Shown in pieces: positions 42,848-53,914 of a stretch of 64,000 nt of DNA; position 1 is the stretch's first letter, and the number at the start of each line of letters is the position of its first letter. A program made the translations under genes and the position numbers. Source of the stretch: Neurospora intermedia (Eukaryota; Ascomycota; Sordariomycetes; Sordariales; Sordariaceae); assembly GCA_037102815.1 (NCBI GenBank), contig BTPP01000005.1, positions 2,790,001 to 2,854,000 on the forward strand, in the 5' to 3' direction. The notes under the pieces were generated by a model. That model did not search any database, was not told the DNA's origin, and saw only the letters and a list, made by a program, of their open reading frames with translations.

Positions 42848-44560
42848 ATGGCCAACCCCTCGGCCACACCAAGCTCCATCCCCTCGTGGATGGAGCGGCT
42901 CGACATCAAATCCATCACCGACCCCTCAGCGACGCCCTTCTCCTACCTTGTCACGGCTTTCCTCTTGGCCGTCGTCGTGTACTCCCTTCAAGGACCGAGA
43001 TTCCCCAAGAACATCAAGCACCTCAACCCAAAGGGTCCCCTCGAGTTTAGCGACACGAGACCGAAGAAGGAGTTTGTGTATGGCTCTCGACAGATGCTTG
43101 CAAACTGGTTCAAGGCCAACCCCAACAAGCCTTGCCGTGTCATCAGCGACTTTGGTGAGGCCATAGTGTTGCCGCCGCGAATGGCCAATGAGATCAAGAA
43201 TGACGATCGGTTGAGCTTTACGAGGTGGACTTATAAGGTTTCTTACCCCCTTCGATCCGTGGTGAGATGATATCAAGTGAGGACTGAGGCTTACCGGAAG
43301 ATCTAGGCTTTCCATGGGCATCTCCCTGGCTTTGAAGGGTTCGGTGAGGCTAGCCGGGAATCGCACATTGTCCAGGAGGTTATCATGAGGGATCTTACCA
43401 AGTACCTGAGTAGGTCAAACATTGCCTTGACCGAGACGAAGTGACGAAGCTGACAAACGATGACAGACAAGGTCACTGAGCCCCTCGCCCAGGAAACTTC
43501 CATGGCGATGGAGGCCAACCTCCCCAAGGCCGCCAACGGCGAGTGGTCCACCATCAACCTTCGCTCAAAGATCCTCCCCATTGTCGCCCGCATCTCTTCC
43601 CGCGTCTTCCTCGGCGAGGAACTCTGCCGCAACGAGGAATGGCTCAAGGTTACCCAGCAGTACACAATCGACGGGTTCGGCGCCGCCGAAGATCTTCGTC
43701 TCTGGCCCGCTGCCCTCCGGCCCATCGTCCACTGGTTCCTCCCGTCCTGCCAGCGCGCCCGCGCCGACGTCCGTGTAGCCCGCAGCATCCTCGACCCGGT
43801 CCTCAAGAAGAGACGTCAAGAAAAGGCAGCCAACGGCGGCAAAGCTGAGCACGACGACGCGATTGAGTGGTTTGAGCGGACGGCTAAGGGCAAGTACTAC
43901 GACCCAGCAGTTGCGCAGTTGGTGCTGTCCCTGGTGGCCATCCACACCACGTCCGACTTGACGTGCCAGGTCATGACCAACCTGATGCAAAACCCCGAAA
44001 TCATTGCCCCCCTCCGCGAGGAGATGATCCAGGTGCTCAGCGAAGGCGGATGGAAGAAGACGTCGCTGTACAACATGAAGCTGCTCGACAGCGTCATCAA
44101 GGAGTCCCAACGTCTCAAGCCCACGGGCGTAGCCTCGATGCGTCGCTACGCCGAGAAGGACGTGACCTTGTCAGACGGCACCTTCATCCCGAAGGGCGGC
44201 TTCGTAGCCGTGTCGGCGCACGATATGTGGAACTCGGAAGTGTACGAGCAGGCGGACAAGTGGGACGGAAGACGGTTTTTGAGAATGCGCGAGACGCCCG
44301 GAGCAGGCAAGGAGAACGTGGCACAGCTGGTGAGCACGGCGCCGGAGCATTTGGGATTCGGACACGGACAGCACGCGTGCCCCGGACGCTTCTTTGCGGC
44401 GAATGAGATCAAGATTGCGCTGGTTCATCTGCTGCTGAACTACGAGTGGAGACTGCCGGAGGGGTCTGATCCCAAGATCAGGACGTTTGGCTTCTCAATG
44501 GGGGTGGACCCGTCTTTGAAGGTTGAGTACAAGGGTAGGCAGCCGGAGATTGAGCTTTGA
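42848..44560 (+). CDS. cytochrome P450 monooxygenase
   Basis: Three exons (42848-43237, 43307-43409, 43467-44560) give 528 residues. An N-terminal membrane anchor (FSYLVTAFLLAVVVYSLQGP) targets the ER. The K-helix ExxR is ESQR (377-380), the PxRF-like region is WDGRRFLRMRE, and the haem-binding loop is FGHGQHACPGRFFA with the thiolate Cys at 469. The I-helix position usually reading AGxDTT is VAIHTTSDL here. The loop and C-terminus (ALVHLLLNYEWRLPEGSDP) resemble fungal P450s near the ent-kaurene-oxidase and CYP68/CYP503 groups, which act on terpenoid or other secondary metabolites; that placement is inference. No terpene cyclase or polyketide synthase is nearby. The first intron has a weak donor, GTTTCT, but the junction TYK/AFHGHLPGF is convincing. 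Confidence 0.9.
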
Positions 44561-44889
44561 GTGTAGTGTAGTATGAGGTGGTTAGTCCCAGTCGGTCATA
44601 GATATGTATGTAGTGTAGTAGGTGTTTTGGCGAATTCGGAGTCGCAGATAGATAGAGGTAGAGCCATTTGTGTGGCTGTAATATGATATGTACATTGGCA
44701 TGTAGGATGTACGTACTTGGGTAGTGGTGACTGGCAGTGTACTATGATACATAATGCATTCAGTAGTGGTTACTTACCATAGCGCGCACACGGTATCTGT
44801 AAAAATAGTCTTGGGTATAATTTTAGTGCAAGTGGATTCTTTTCCTATAGAGGGAGCGTTTTGCAACGTGAAAATCATACCGGGTATGA
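44561..44889. other. 3' flank of the P450 gene
   Basis: Rich in GTAGTGTAG and GTATGTA motifs; no gene. Probably 3' UTR grading into the AT-rich block. Confidence 0.5.
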
Positions 44890-45850
44890 TCACCTAGAAA
44901 AAACAATAAATTGCAAAATGAAGATTTTCTATATAATATTATTTTTATATTAAGATTATCTCCAGAATGCTTTTCAACAAAGTAGATTTTTATATATTAA
45001 ACTTATTTTGAGTAGAAAGATTATTTGAAACTTATTTTAGAAGCCTTTTTGAAGAAAGAGTTTAATAATTTAATTAACAAGGTTTTATTGTAATAGTTTA
45101 TTTTATACTCCTATACTTATAATAAATACTTACTTTTACACTTTAAATAATAAAAATATATTTTACAATTATCTTCTATAATTAAACTCAAAAATATTAC
45201 ACTTATAAAATTCTTTTAAAAAATTTTACACTTATAATTCTTATTATATGTAGATTTTTTCAATTAAAGCTTTTAATTATAATAATCAAAATATATTATT
45301 ATTTATAATATTATAGCTTTAAGGTTTTCGGATTTTTTTTATTTCTCTTTTATAATTAGAGAAAATGAAAAATCTCATTAGAAATAATTATTTAGCTTAG
45401 TAGCTAAATGGTTAATGAAGTAGTTCTTCATTGCTAGGTTCTTGTTCGATTCCTTATTGTAGTTTCAATTTTTATATTTACTCTTATTTCCAAACTGCAA
45501 AAAAAGTACTACTGAATCAAGGTTTCTAAATTCTAACTTTGAATTTAATTCTTTTTTTATATCTATATATAATTATAAATTAACTTCTTGAAAGAAAAAT
45601 AGTCCTAATTGATATAGAATAGATTCATCTTCTAAAATGAATTTGAATAATAAAAAGAAATTATTAAGAAGTAAATCTTTTAGTAAGAAGATAAATATAA
45701 TTATAAATTCTATTATATTTAAAAAAAGAATTCTGTATTAAATTTATCTATTTTAATCAAAACTAATTTTTACAGTTTATTAACTTCTATTAAAACTGAT
45801 CCATGGATACATTTCAAATCAAAATATTTTGGAACTGTAAAATCATAACA
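44890..45850. repeat. AT-rich, RIP-like block
   Basis: Composition falls abruptly to roughly 15-20 percent G+C by eye, with abundant TTATA, AATAT and TATTA, and returns to normal near 45850. No frame of useful length remains. In Neurospora such islands are usually repeats mutated by RIP. I could not identify the original element; neither end shows clear terminal repeats. Confidence 0.75.
45382..45461 (+). other. tRNA-like remnant within the AT-rich block
   Basis: A stretch with an A-box-like TAGCTTAGTAG, a hairpin TTAGC/GCTAA in D-arm position, a stem AATGAA/TTCATT enclosing a seven-base loop, and a B-box-like GTTCGATTCC. Terminal AATAA/TTATT can pair. The variable and T arms do not pair cleanly. 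It could be a mutated nuclear tRNA gene, a tRNA-derived element, or a mitochondrial tRNA fragment. Confidence 0.3.
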
Positions 45851-46508
45851 GAGATCATTTTTTATAGGTAGGGTTGCGCGCTATGGTACCTACGTAGAGT
45901 AGATCTACTTGTCGGTTATCGATACCGATGGATGTCCGTTCATCTGAAACAGTCTCGTTATGTGTGCTGTGATTGGCTGGGGAAAGCATGACGTCACAGG
46001 CACACTTGGTCAAAGACAGGGAAATTGGGACCTGATTGGGGACGAGAGGATCAGGGCCAATGGTGTGATTCCCGGTCCCGACCAAAAACCAAGTCTTTCC
46101 GGTTTGCACCTTATCTGTGACCTTGGCATGGACCCCAATCCTTGGGGATGGCCATGTGGTGACGGAATTCTAGACCTTGTGCTAAATGATATGCATTCCC
46201 TTGAGAGTGTTTCTGTTCCGCGTGTCTCTGTGTCGTTTTGCGTTAAGTTGTCTGTGCCCGTGTCTGCTTCGTGTCTCAAGCTCCTCGCTGCTTTCTTTCT
46301 CTGTTAAGCGAGGCCCTTACTCAGTCAGCGAGTGAGGTTCGAAGGAAGGAACAAACAAACAAACAATCAATCAATCAATCACACTTTCTCCAATTTCCTC
46401 CTTCCACTTTCTCGAGCCTTCTCCAACTTTCGCTCTCCTCATTTCCAAGTTGGATAAAGACGGCCTACTATCGTTACGACACTGGGGTAGCAGGTGCCAT
46501 CGGGTGCA
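45851..46508. other. upstream region of the DUF2985 gene
   Basis: No gene recognised. The leader includes (CAAA)/(CAAT) microsatellite sequence at about 46350-46381 and pyrimidine-rich sequence after it. Confidence 0.5.
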
Positions 46509-48992
46509 ATGCAGCAACCACCCAACGGAGGAAATGGAGGAAGGAATGGGTCGGGGAAGGATAATCAGGGGCAGGTCAGCCAAGGCGAATACTTCACCGA
46601 CGAAGATGTTCGACGGACGAGCACAGCATCCACTCGACTCCCCTCGTTGCTCGAAGCAGCAGAGTCACCGCAGCCTCTTACACGCCCTGTAGAGGTAGCA
46701 GCAGATATTCCACCACCAACAGCAGCTGCTCTTAGTCCCATCAGCGAGCGGCCGCCTGCACTTCATCCCCAACCAGCACCACAAGAACCACAAGTTCAGC
46801 CTCGTCGACCATCACAACAGCCCGATCTTGTGTCTCACCGCCCAGCTCCCCCTCCTCCCACCCGACAGAGTCAAGGTCAAAACATTCCATTCCAGCCCGC
46901 TCGTCAAGAATCCGCTATCCGTCTCCGCAGACTACGCACTGCATCCGAGAGCAGCTCGAGGCTAGGGCCGTCAGTCATCTCGGGTCAGAGACGCCCTTCT
47001 CACCCACAATTCGCATCTCAATCCCGAGATGCCCCGGCACCTTTAGCGGCAACAGGTCGACGTCGTTCCAGCTCTGACCCCCAACGGCCACTCAGCGCCA
47101 GACACTGGGCTGATGATCAGCCTATCATGCACAAATCAACACCTCTAGTTCCTGAACATGAGGGAGGAGAGGTGCCACAGCCCCCAGCTGCTCATCTCTC
47201 CCCCATTAATGAAAGTGATCTGGCCCAGCCATCTATCAAAGTCGAGCCAGAGCACCCAGGTCTGCGCCACCAGGGCACCTTTCGAAACCTTATGCCACGT
47301 CGTCGCCGTGCAGAGAACCAGGCCAGCCCTGAGGATGTTCAGCCACAGACAGATCATGATACATACGACTCGCGGATTGTAGACTTTCTGGATGTTATTG
47401 GTGAGCAGCTAACACTCCCTTTACTCCTCACTCTTCACCATGCTAACTACACTACTATACTACAGACCCAGAAGTTGCCGCCTTGTCGTCCATCACCAAC
47501 GTTCAAAACTCCCTCTTCGTTCCTTCGCTGGGTAGATTCGTCAACCGAAGACCGACATATGATCTCTCCCAGCTACCAGTTCTACCACCCAACCTGCCCG
47601 GCACCTCGCCCCCTTCCCAAGAGGATGTTCATACGATCCGAACGACCAGAACGGCCACGACTGCAGCCGAGGGCGAGACAGAAGATGAAAGCGCGCATCA
47701 GCGCCCAAGTCCACCTCATGTTCACAGTTTCTCGACTGTTTTGACTGCTCCTCAGTATGCCATTCTGCCCAAGGACGCTACTCTGGAGGGATGGCGCGAG
47801 GAAGACATCCGGATGCTTAACGACTATGTCCGGCATATGCTCCACTCAAAGCGTTCCAAGTTCAAGCAGCGTATGAAGGCATTCGGAAAGTACTGCAGCC
47901 GGCCTCTGGGCTTTCTTGTCACCCTCTATGCTGTTTTGATCACTCTGTTCGGTCTCGCTTGGGTTCTCTTCCTTATCGGTTGGATCTACGTCGGCGACAA
48001 ACAGCTGTACGTCATCAATGTCATTGACAATGTCCTTGTCGCTCTATTCGCCATTGTCGGTGATGGCCTTGCTCCCTTCCGGGCGGTCGACACATACCAC
48101 ATGATCTTCGTGGCTCGCTATCGTAAGTGTTTGCTGTATAGTCGAGGTATCACCTAATGCTAACGTTGATTCAGACCTCAAGACCATCAAGCTTCGCAAC
48201 AGGTTGTTGGTTCCTTTGAAGGATCCCAATGACGTGCCTCTGCAAACCCAGGCCGCCCTCGAACAAGCAGACCTTGAGCGCGCCCCCGTAGACCCTCACA
48301 TGACAGAGGTCCGACATGACGATACCTTCATCCCCGTCCTCTCCGAGAAATCACAAGCCAGATTCATCCACCATCAAAAGAAGCTGGCCAAGTCACACAC
48401 CTTTTACAAGCCTCACGAAACGGGAACTCACCACGCCTTTCCTATCGGCTTGCTCATTGCCATAGTTTGCTTGTTGGACTTGCACAGTTGTCTCCAGATC
48501 ACACTCGGTTCTTATACCTGGTCTACCGACTACCACACCAGGAAAAGTGCAGTGACCACCGCTGTCCTTTGCTGCTCCATTGCTGCCAACAGTACTGCCG
48601 GTTTGCTCATTGCCATCGGTGATAGGCGTACTCGCAAGAAGGATGTCTTAGAGCGACTACTGAAGCAGGAGCTCACGGCTGAAGTGATGCACAAAATGGA
48701 GAAGGAACGGGAGAAGAAAGCCAAGCAAGAGGCTGGAGAACCTACCGGTATCATGCAACCGGCTTTGACGTTGACGAACAAGTTCAGAAAGAGTGAAGAT
48801 CATGGAGTCAGAAAGAGTGCAGATCATGGAGTCAGAAAGAACATGGATCATGGCACTAGCAAGGCTAGCAGCAGCTCAGAAAGCTCTCGTACAGACAGGA
48901 AGGAGACAGCAGGTCGGTTCAACCCTACCGTTTCAGCAGCTCAGGTTCAGGACCAAGAGAAGCAGCAGGGAGCTCGGAACAGCACTGCATAA
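46509..48992 (+). CDS. DUF2985-type integral membrane protein
   Basis: Three exons (46509-47400, 47466-48122, 48175-48992) encode 788 residues. The N-terminal 300 residues are Pro/Gln/Ser-rich and disordered. The conserved part begins at ALSSITNVQNSLFVPSLGRF and includes PQYAILPKDATLEGW. Membrane segments follow: PLGFLVTLYAVLITLFGLAW with VLFLIGWIYVG, INVIDNVLVALFAIVGDGLA with PFR, and later FPIGLLIAIVCLLDLHSCLQ and VLCCSIAANSTAGLLIAIGD. This matches fungal DUF2985 proteins, sometimes grouped with PLAC8-like membrane proteins, of unknown function. The C-terminal cytosolic tail is charged and contains a short DHGVRK tandem repeat. The first ATG (MQQPPNGGNGG) is used. The gene converges on the JmjC gene with about 250 bp between stop codons. 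Confidence 0.82.
48789..48856 (+). repeat. 24-bp coding tandem repeat in the DUF2985 gene
   Basis: About three units of AGAAAGAGTGMAGATCATGG-type sequence encode SEDHGVRK, SADHGVRK and NMDHG. Confidence 0.85.
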
Positions 48993-49238
48993 TGTGGGAG
49001 GTCAAAAGAGTTTTGTTTTGCTTTGAAAAGTCACGGAGTTACGACTGGGGAGAAAGATACACGGGCTGCTCTCTGGATACCATTTCTGCTTATTCTGTCT
49101 TTCTTTTTACTTCTGTCTAATGCCTTGTATAAGGTTTCCCTTCTGTCTACATCCCGTCGTATTGCATCGCATCCATCAAGCAAGCGAGCCAACATGCTTT
49201 CTCTGTAGTCTTCTCCCTATACTTCTAATTCACGTTGT

Positions 49239-51201
49239 CTACTGGCATTTTCGTCGTTTCGATAAGTCCTTGAACTTCTGTGATCAATCGTTAGCAACGT
49301 ATCCCTTACACATCGACAAGTGACAAACATACCTTAACCAACTCCTCCCACCCCTCCCCCACCTTCTTCTCCCCTCCTTCCTTCTCCCTCCTAGCAACTA
49401 ACCTCCCAACAACATCCACATACCTCCTCACCGTCCCCCACTCCATATCCTCATTCGTAATCTCCCCATTCCCCATCTGCTCAAGCACAACTTCCAACCA
49501 CCTCTCCACCCCATTCCACCGCAACACATGACCACCCACACTCAAACTATCCTGACTCTTAAGCCGAAAAACAAAGTGCACCGTCCCACTAGGAAAGAAC
49601 ACAGTCTGCTTCGGCTTGAGGACGACAAATCTCCATCTTGGACCTTCAGCGTATTGATGCGGATCTGCTGCCCACTTTTCCCTCTCACCAAAAACCTCAG
49701 CTTTGGATTCGGGGGTAGAGGACGCGGTAGATAACCACCCAAACCCAACCATGCCCTCCTGGACGGTAATCCAGGTGTCGAAACCAAAGGCGTCACAGTG
49801 CGGAGGGGTGTGGTGGCCGCCTTGGGAGAGAAGGGACCAGGATTGCACGTTGGTCCATTCGCTCCAGGAGGAGGGGGAGGCGCGCAGGCGTTCGGCTCTT
49901 TTTTCTGGCGTTGTTCGTTGTTTCTTGGAGGATGGGGATTTGGAGTGGGATTTGGAGTTGGGTGGGCGGCCGCGCTTTTTGGAAGGGGTTGTGTTTGGTG
50001 GTGTGTTTGGTGCGGGAGCTGGTGAGGGTATTAAGTTGGGAGGGGGGGTGGAAATGAAAGTGGGATCGGGGGTAAAGGTACGGTTGTTGACGGTAAGGTT
50101 AGGGAAAAGCAGAGTGTTCGAGTTGGGCTCAGGAGTAGCAGTGGACTCAAGCTCAGGACTGCTTCCCCCCTCAAGGACAGGCGTACACTTCCTCGCATCC
50201 CCTGGCGGCGTCACCAACCCCGACTTAACTACCATAGGAGACGCTGGAGGAGAGATAAAACCAGAAGACCCAGCAGTCATCAGCACCTCCGAACGGATAT
50301 ATCTCAACATTTGACTTCCCGGCCCTTGCAAAAACGAAGGGGTGGTAGAAGGTATGGGCGTCGACAGATCCAAGACATTCCATGGATCATCCTTTTGATA
50401 CATCTTTTCACGGACCTCGTGTGCATCCATGTCCTCCGAGTGAAACCGTGCGCGAACCGATCTCAAAGTCCTCAGCTGTCCCGAAGGCTCCGTCACCGGT
50501 TGACTGGGGATCTGGACCGAGACTTGGCGGTGGAGAGTAGGAAGAAGATGGTCAAAGAAGAGGGTGATGGGCCGGTATTGGACTCGGTCTGTGTTGCTCC
50601 CGGCTGTGGCCTCCGTTTTTGGTTGGGTTTGAGAGTTGGTAAATGGGAGGGAGACGGTGGGAGTGGGTTCGAAGTATCGCTTATCTTGGACGATCAAAAG
50701 TACGTTGGGATCGTAGTGAGAAGATTCGATCAGCGCTGTGGCTTGGGCTTGGTTGAGGTAGAGCGCTTCAATGGGACCGGAGTCGGTGTCCGTGTTGCTA
50801 GGGGGTGTATAATTGGTCTTCGGTTGCGATGCATTCTGGAGAAGAGAATGAAGCAAGCGCTGGGTACGTTGGCCGTGGGTGGGAATGGAGTAACCGCCAT
50901 CCTCCGTGGTGCTTGTGGCGTTGGCTTTGGAAAGTTCCTCCTCAAGCTCAGATAGGGTTTGACGGCGGTAAACATCGTCAAGAAGCGGATCAGGAACAGG
51001 CGCGCCGGTGTTGGGGTCCAGTGGAGGATAGGTGATTGACACTGGGGGTTTTGACCTCAGCGAAGGCAGTTTCTTCGTGCGTCGGCGCTTACGTGTAGGC
51101 CTGGGCGCGTGGACGTGGATGGTGTCGGAGAGGCAAACGTGGATGGTATCGCCCACCTTCTCGTGATGGGAGAACGAGGCTTTGCGGCGGATGGTGGCCA
51201 T
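49239..51201 (-). CDS. JmjC-domain protein with AT-hook
   Basis: Two exons on the minus strand, 51201-49333 and 49277-49239, joined by an intron with GTATGT, GCTAAC and CAG; the protein has 635 residues and ends KKFKDLSKRRKCQ. The N-terminus is Lys/Arg-rich (RPTRKRRRTKKLPS), and an AT-hook core (KKRGRPPNSKS) suggests nuclear DNA contact. The C-terminal third is a JmjC/cupin fold: HCDAFGFDTWITV holds the His-x-Asp pair (His468, Asp470), and PSGTVHFVFRL the distal His542, so the Fe(II) site appears complete. A role as histone or protein demethylase or hydroxylase is plausible but unproven; the domain is divergent. Ignoring the last intron would give a slightly shorter protein ending CLSLVDV. 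Confidence 0.8.
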
Positions 51202-51799
51202 CTTGATTCTCGATGGCGAGGAGTTCGTCTTTTGCTCTCTCTGCTTTTCGGAGCTCGATCTACTATGTCAAGATCTCTGCTGCTTGATTTGAGGAACAGA
51301 ATAATTGGTGTTGATGTTTGTTGCTCGTGAGCAAGGGGGTGTTCACTTGGCAGCAGAGCAGAAGCAAAGTCGATACGGTCGCATGAGGATATAAGGCCGG
51401 CTGGTGGGCATTGCCTCATGATTCATTTGGCCTTGGAGCAACATCAACACCACTGAACAAACAGACCTTTGTCATCTGGTTACTTTATTCTTAGCTTTAA
51501 GGTTGGTGGTCGTTCTTGGCTTGACTCCGTGTCTTTGTCCCATGAATCAACGCCCTTGTTCTCCTGGCCCCTGGCAAGGATCTTGTCAACGGGATCTTCC
51601 CCTCTTTGTCAACCCAGACAATGAAAGCAGGGACCGTTGTTCTTTGTGATACATATTGCCTGTCCATCCCTTGGTCAGTATTGCTGCAAAGCAGATCATT
51701 GGAACAACCCAGGCGGCGACTAACACGGAGTGTCTACCCAGCCATTTCGGGGTTCCATCACATAAGAAACTCCTCCACCACCATGAGTAACTCCTTCAG
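51202..51799. other. upstream flank of the JmjC gene
   Basis: Leader and promoter of the minus-strand gene; no other gene recognised. Confidence 0.5.
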
Positions 51800-52640
51800 C
51801 ATGCTCAAATACAGAAATTGGCCACAGTTAAGATAAACCTTCTTCGCAGCTGGCCCGTTATCCATCTCACAGTAGATATACGAGCAAGGGATCCCATTGC
51901 TTCAACGCTCAAAGTAGAGGGCGTGTCGAACAAGCCAACAGTAGTATGCGTGTGTTGTATACCCCAGTGTTGCTGTTCCTCCTTTGGCAGATCAGCAAGG
52001 ACGTCCATGGCTGGTTCCTGATAGAGGCAGACGCGGTCAACTTACCAAACAAAGTCGCATGGAAGTCATCGTTCTCTGCAAGACATGGCAGTGGGAAATC
52101 ATAGAGGTATCTGATCACCTTTTTTTTCATCCCTTTTCTCCTCCCCCAGAATATCAGACATCCTCTCCCCCCTTCTGACCGCAAACGCCGCGAAAAAAGA
52201 ACACTCCCATCACCCTTCTTACCCTGCCTCCTGCGACCGGTGGCGTCTAAGCCCTCAGCAGCACCGGTGGTAACACGACCGCCTGAGGAGTGGCCGACAA
52301 GAATTAGGTCCGTTCCCTATGTCTCGTTGACCAGCTTTTAAAAATTATTTTGCATCACGGCCGCGTCGTAATTCTGGAATAGTGGCGAAGGGCACTTCGG
52401 TTCCGTCCACGGTACCTCTAGGTAACTGGCTGAACATGACTGGGTAGTCTGCCTCTTTGGCTGTGGTGACAAAGGGTAGACCCGGTGGTGGGAAGCCGCC
52501 AGACGCCGGGAACGATGTAGATGTTTGGTTTGGTTGCCATGTGGAGTGTGGAGATAATTCATGAGGAGATAGGCGATATGCAAATGGTGGACGAGAAGGG
52601 AGTATGTTTGATCTGGACCTGGAGTGCCAGTAACGTACAT
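51800..52640 (-). pseudogene. degenerate alpha/beta-hydrolase gene
   Basis: On the minus strand, pieces of one protein lie in different frames. First is KEADYPVMFSQLPRGTVDG leading to VPFATIPE, then after a frameshift YDAAVMQNNF, a stop, KLVNET, another stop, and TDLILVGHSSGGRVTTGAAE, which contains the nucleophile-elbow motif GHSSGG. Further on come ENDDFHATLFG and DVLADLPKEEQQHWGIQHTH, as in the lid and C-terminal part of this family, where xDLPxEEAxxWA is common. At least two stops and one frameshift interrupt it, and no complete start-to-end model can be built with introns alone. It resembles the fungal AB-hydrolase group of uncharacterised esterases. No paralogue is visible in the window. 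Confidence 0.6.
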
Positions 52641-52761
52641 ACACCCACGTATGGCAAAGAAGCTAATGAAGGAGAGATGGTAGCACTCCGCTATTACGAC
52701 ATAGCAATTTCTACTACCTGGATATGGTCAAGTATAAGTCTAGCAAGTGGGTTGATTATAT

Positions 52762-52787
52762 GTGTATGTGTGTGTGTGTGTGTGTGG
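52762..52787 (+). repeat. (TG)n microsatellite
   Basis: Alternating TG with one TATG interruption between 52762 and 52787; lies between the hydrolase relic and 5S gene 3. Confidence 0.85.
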
Positions 52788-53186
52788 TCGTACGTATTTC
52801 GAGAGTAGGAAGTCTCGACATGACGTTGACGATCCATGCAGACCACCCCTTTTTCTTAACCACATCGTGACTGAGTGAAGTCTGAAACGTCAGAGGAGCC
52901 GCGCGGAGCCTCATTGATTACCCGAGAACGTCTATCGGCCTTAGTTCAAATCTCAAATTTCCAGCAACGCGCCTATGTTGACTGTAGACTTGTCGATATG
53001 GCACGTTAGCTGTCAGCTTGCTTGATGATGTCGGCCCCGTACAGTTTTCTAGATCCTGTGCACGCTTGTTTCCTCAAACCATATTTTACAGAGAAAGGAG
53101 ACAGCAGAAGATAAGAACCCATGAAGAATCGATCGAAACAAAAGCCAAGGAAGACTCAGAGCAAAAAGTTACAGAAAAGAGAAAAA

Positions 53187-53306
53187 AACATACAACACCT
53201 GGGATTCGCTGGTCGTCACCGACCCAACTACTAGTCAGGCGATTGGTAGCTTATCTATGGGAGAGCGGACGGGATCCCGAGTTTTCTACCATCTATGGTC
53301 GTATGT
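53187..53306 (-). rRNA. 5S rRNA gene, class 2 (second copy)
   Basis: The minus-strand 120 nt are identical to the gene at 41538-41657 and followed by TTTTTCTCTTTT. The flanks are unrelated to those of the other copies, so only the transcribed region is conserved. Confidence 0.96.
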
Positions 53307-53331
53307 GGTTGTTTGTCGGAGACTTGACACC

Positions 53332-53335
53332 TATA
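53332..53335 (-). promoter_or_regulatory. TATA element of 5S gene 3 at -29
   Basis: TATAGG on the minus strand begins 29 nt before +1 at 53306. Confidence 0.8.
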
Positions 53336-53914
53336 AGGAGCATACTACAATACACATTTCCACAGCATCATCACCGCAACATTGCTCGAGCAACCTAGAC
53401 CATCACCACATCATAGCGTGATACCGCGCTGTCAAAACTCCACCTTGAATTCGTGTCCTTCTCCTAACTTATCGTGCATCTACTCAACAACAAGATATAA
53501 CGTACAAGCGATTTCGACGACATGCAATTCTGATAATGCCCAGAACCACCAAGCAAGCTCACGTAACCCACATAATCGTGACCGCTCAGACAACGTTACA
53601 AAAGCCACCTCTTCGACCAGTTCGACCATAACTTTTCGCTTTCATCTGCCCAGATACCATAGTACAGGAATTGATAACAGGTTGAGAGTGCAAATAAACA
53701 ATGACTAGCAAACTACCTTCATGCTCACTGAATCATAAATCCACCCAGTCTATCTCCTTGGACGAATATGGCAACTCACATAGTGCCCCAAACCCATCCG
53801 TAAAACCATGACCGAGAGAAGAATAAGAAGCTGGGTATCAAGATAGCAAAGGGAAAAGCCTCCTCAAACCGTCTACCGTCCCCTCCTCAAAGCAAATTCT
53901 ACCAGCGAGTGTGT

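Noticed and set aside
28697-44560. A secondary-metabolite cluster built from the mpaB-like gene, double zinc-cluster factor and P450
   Set aside because: The genes are separated by unrelated genes and 5S loci, and no synthase, cyclase or transporter is present; co-location is probably coincidental.
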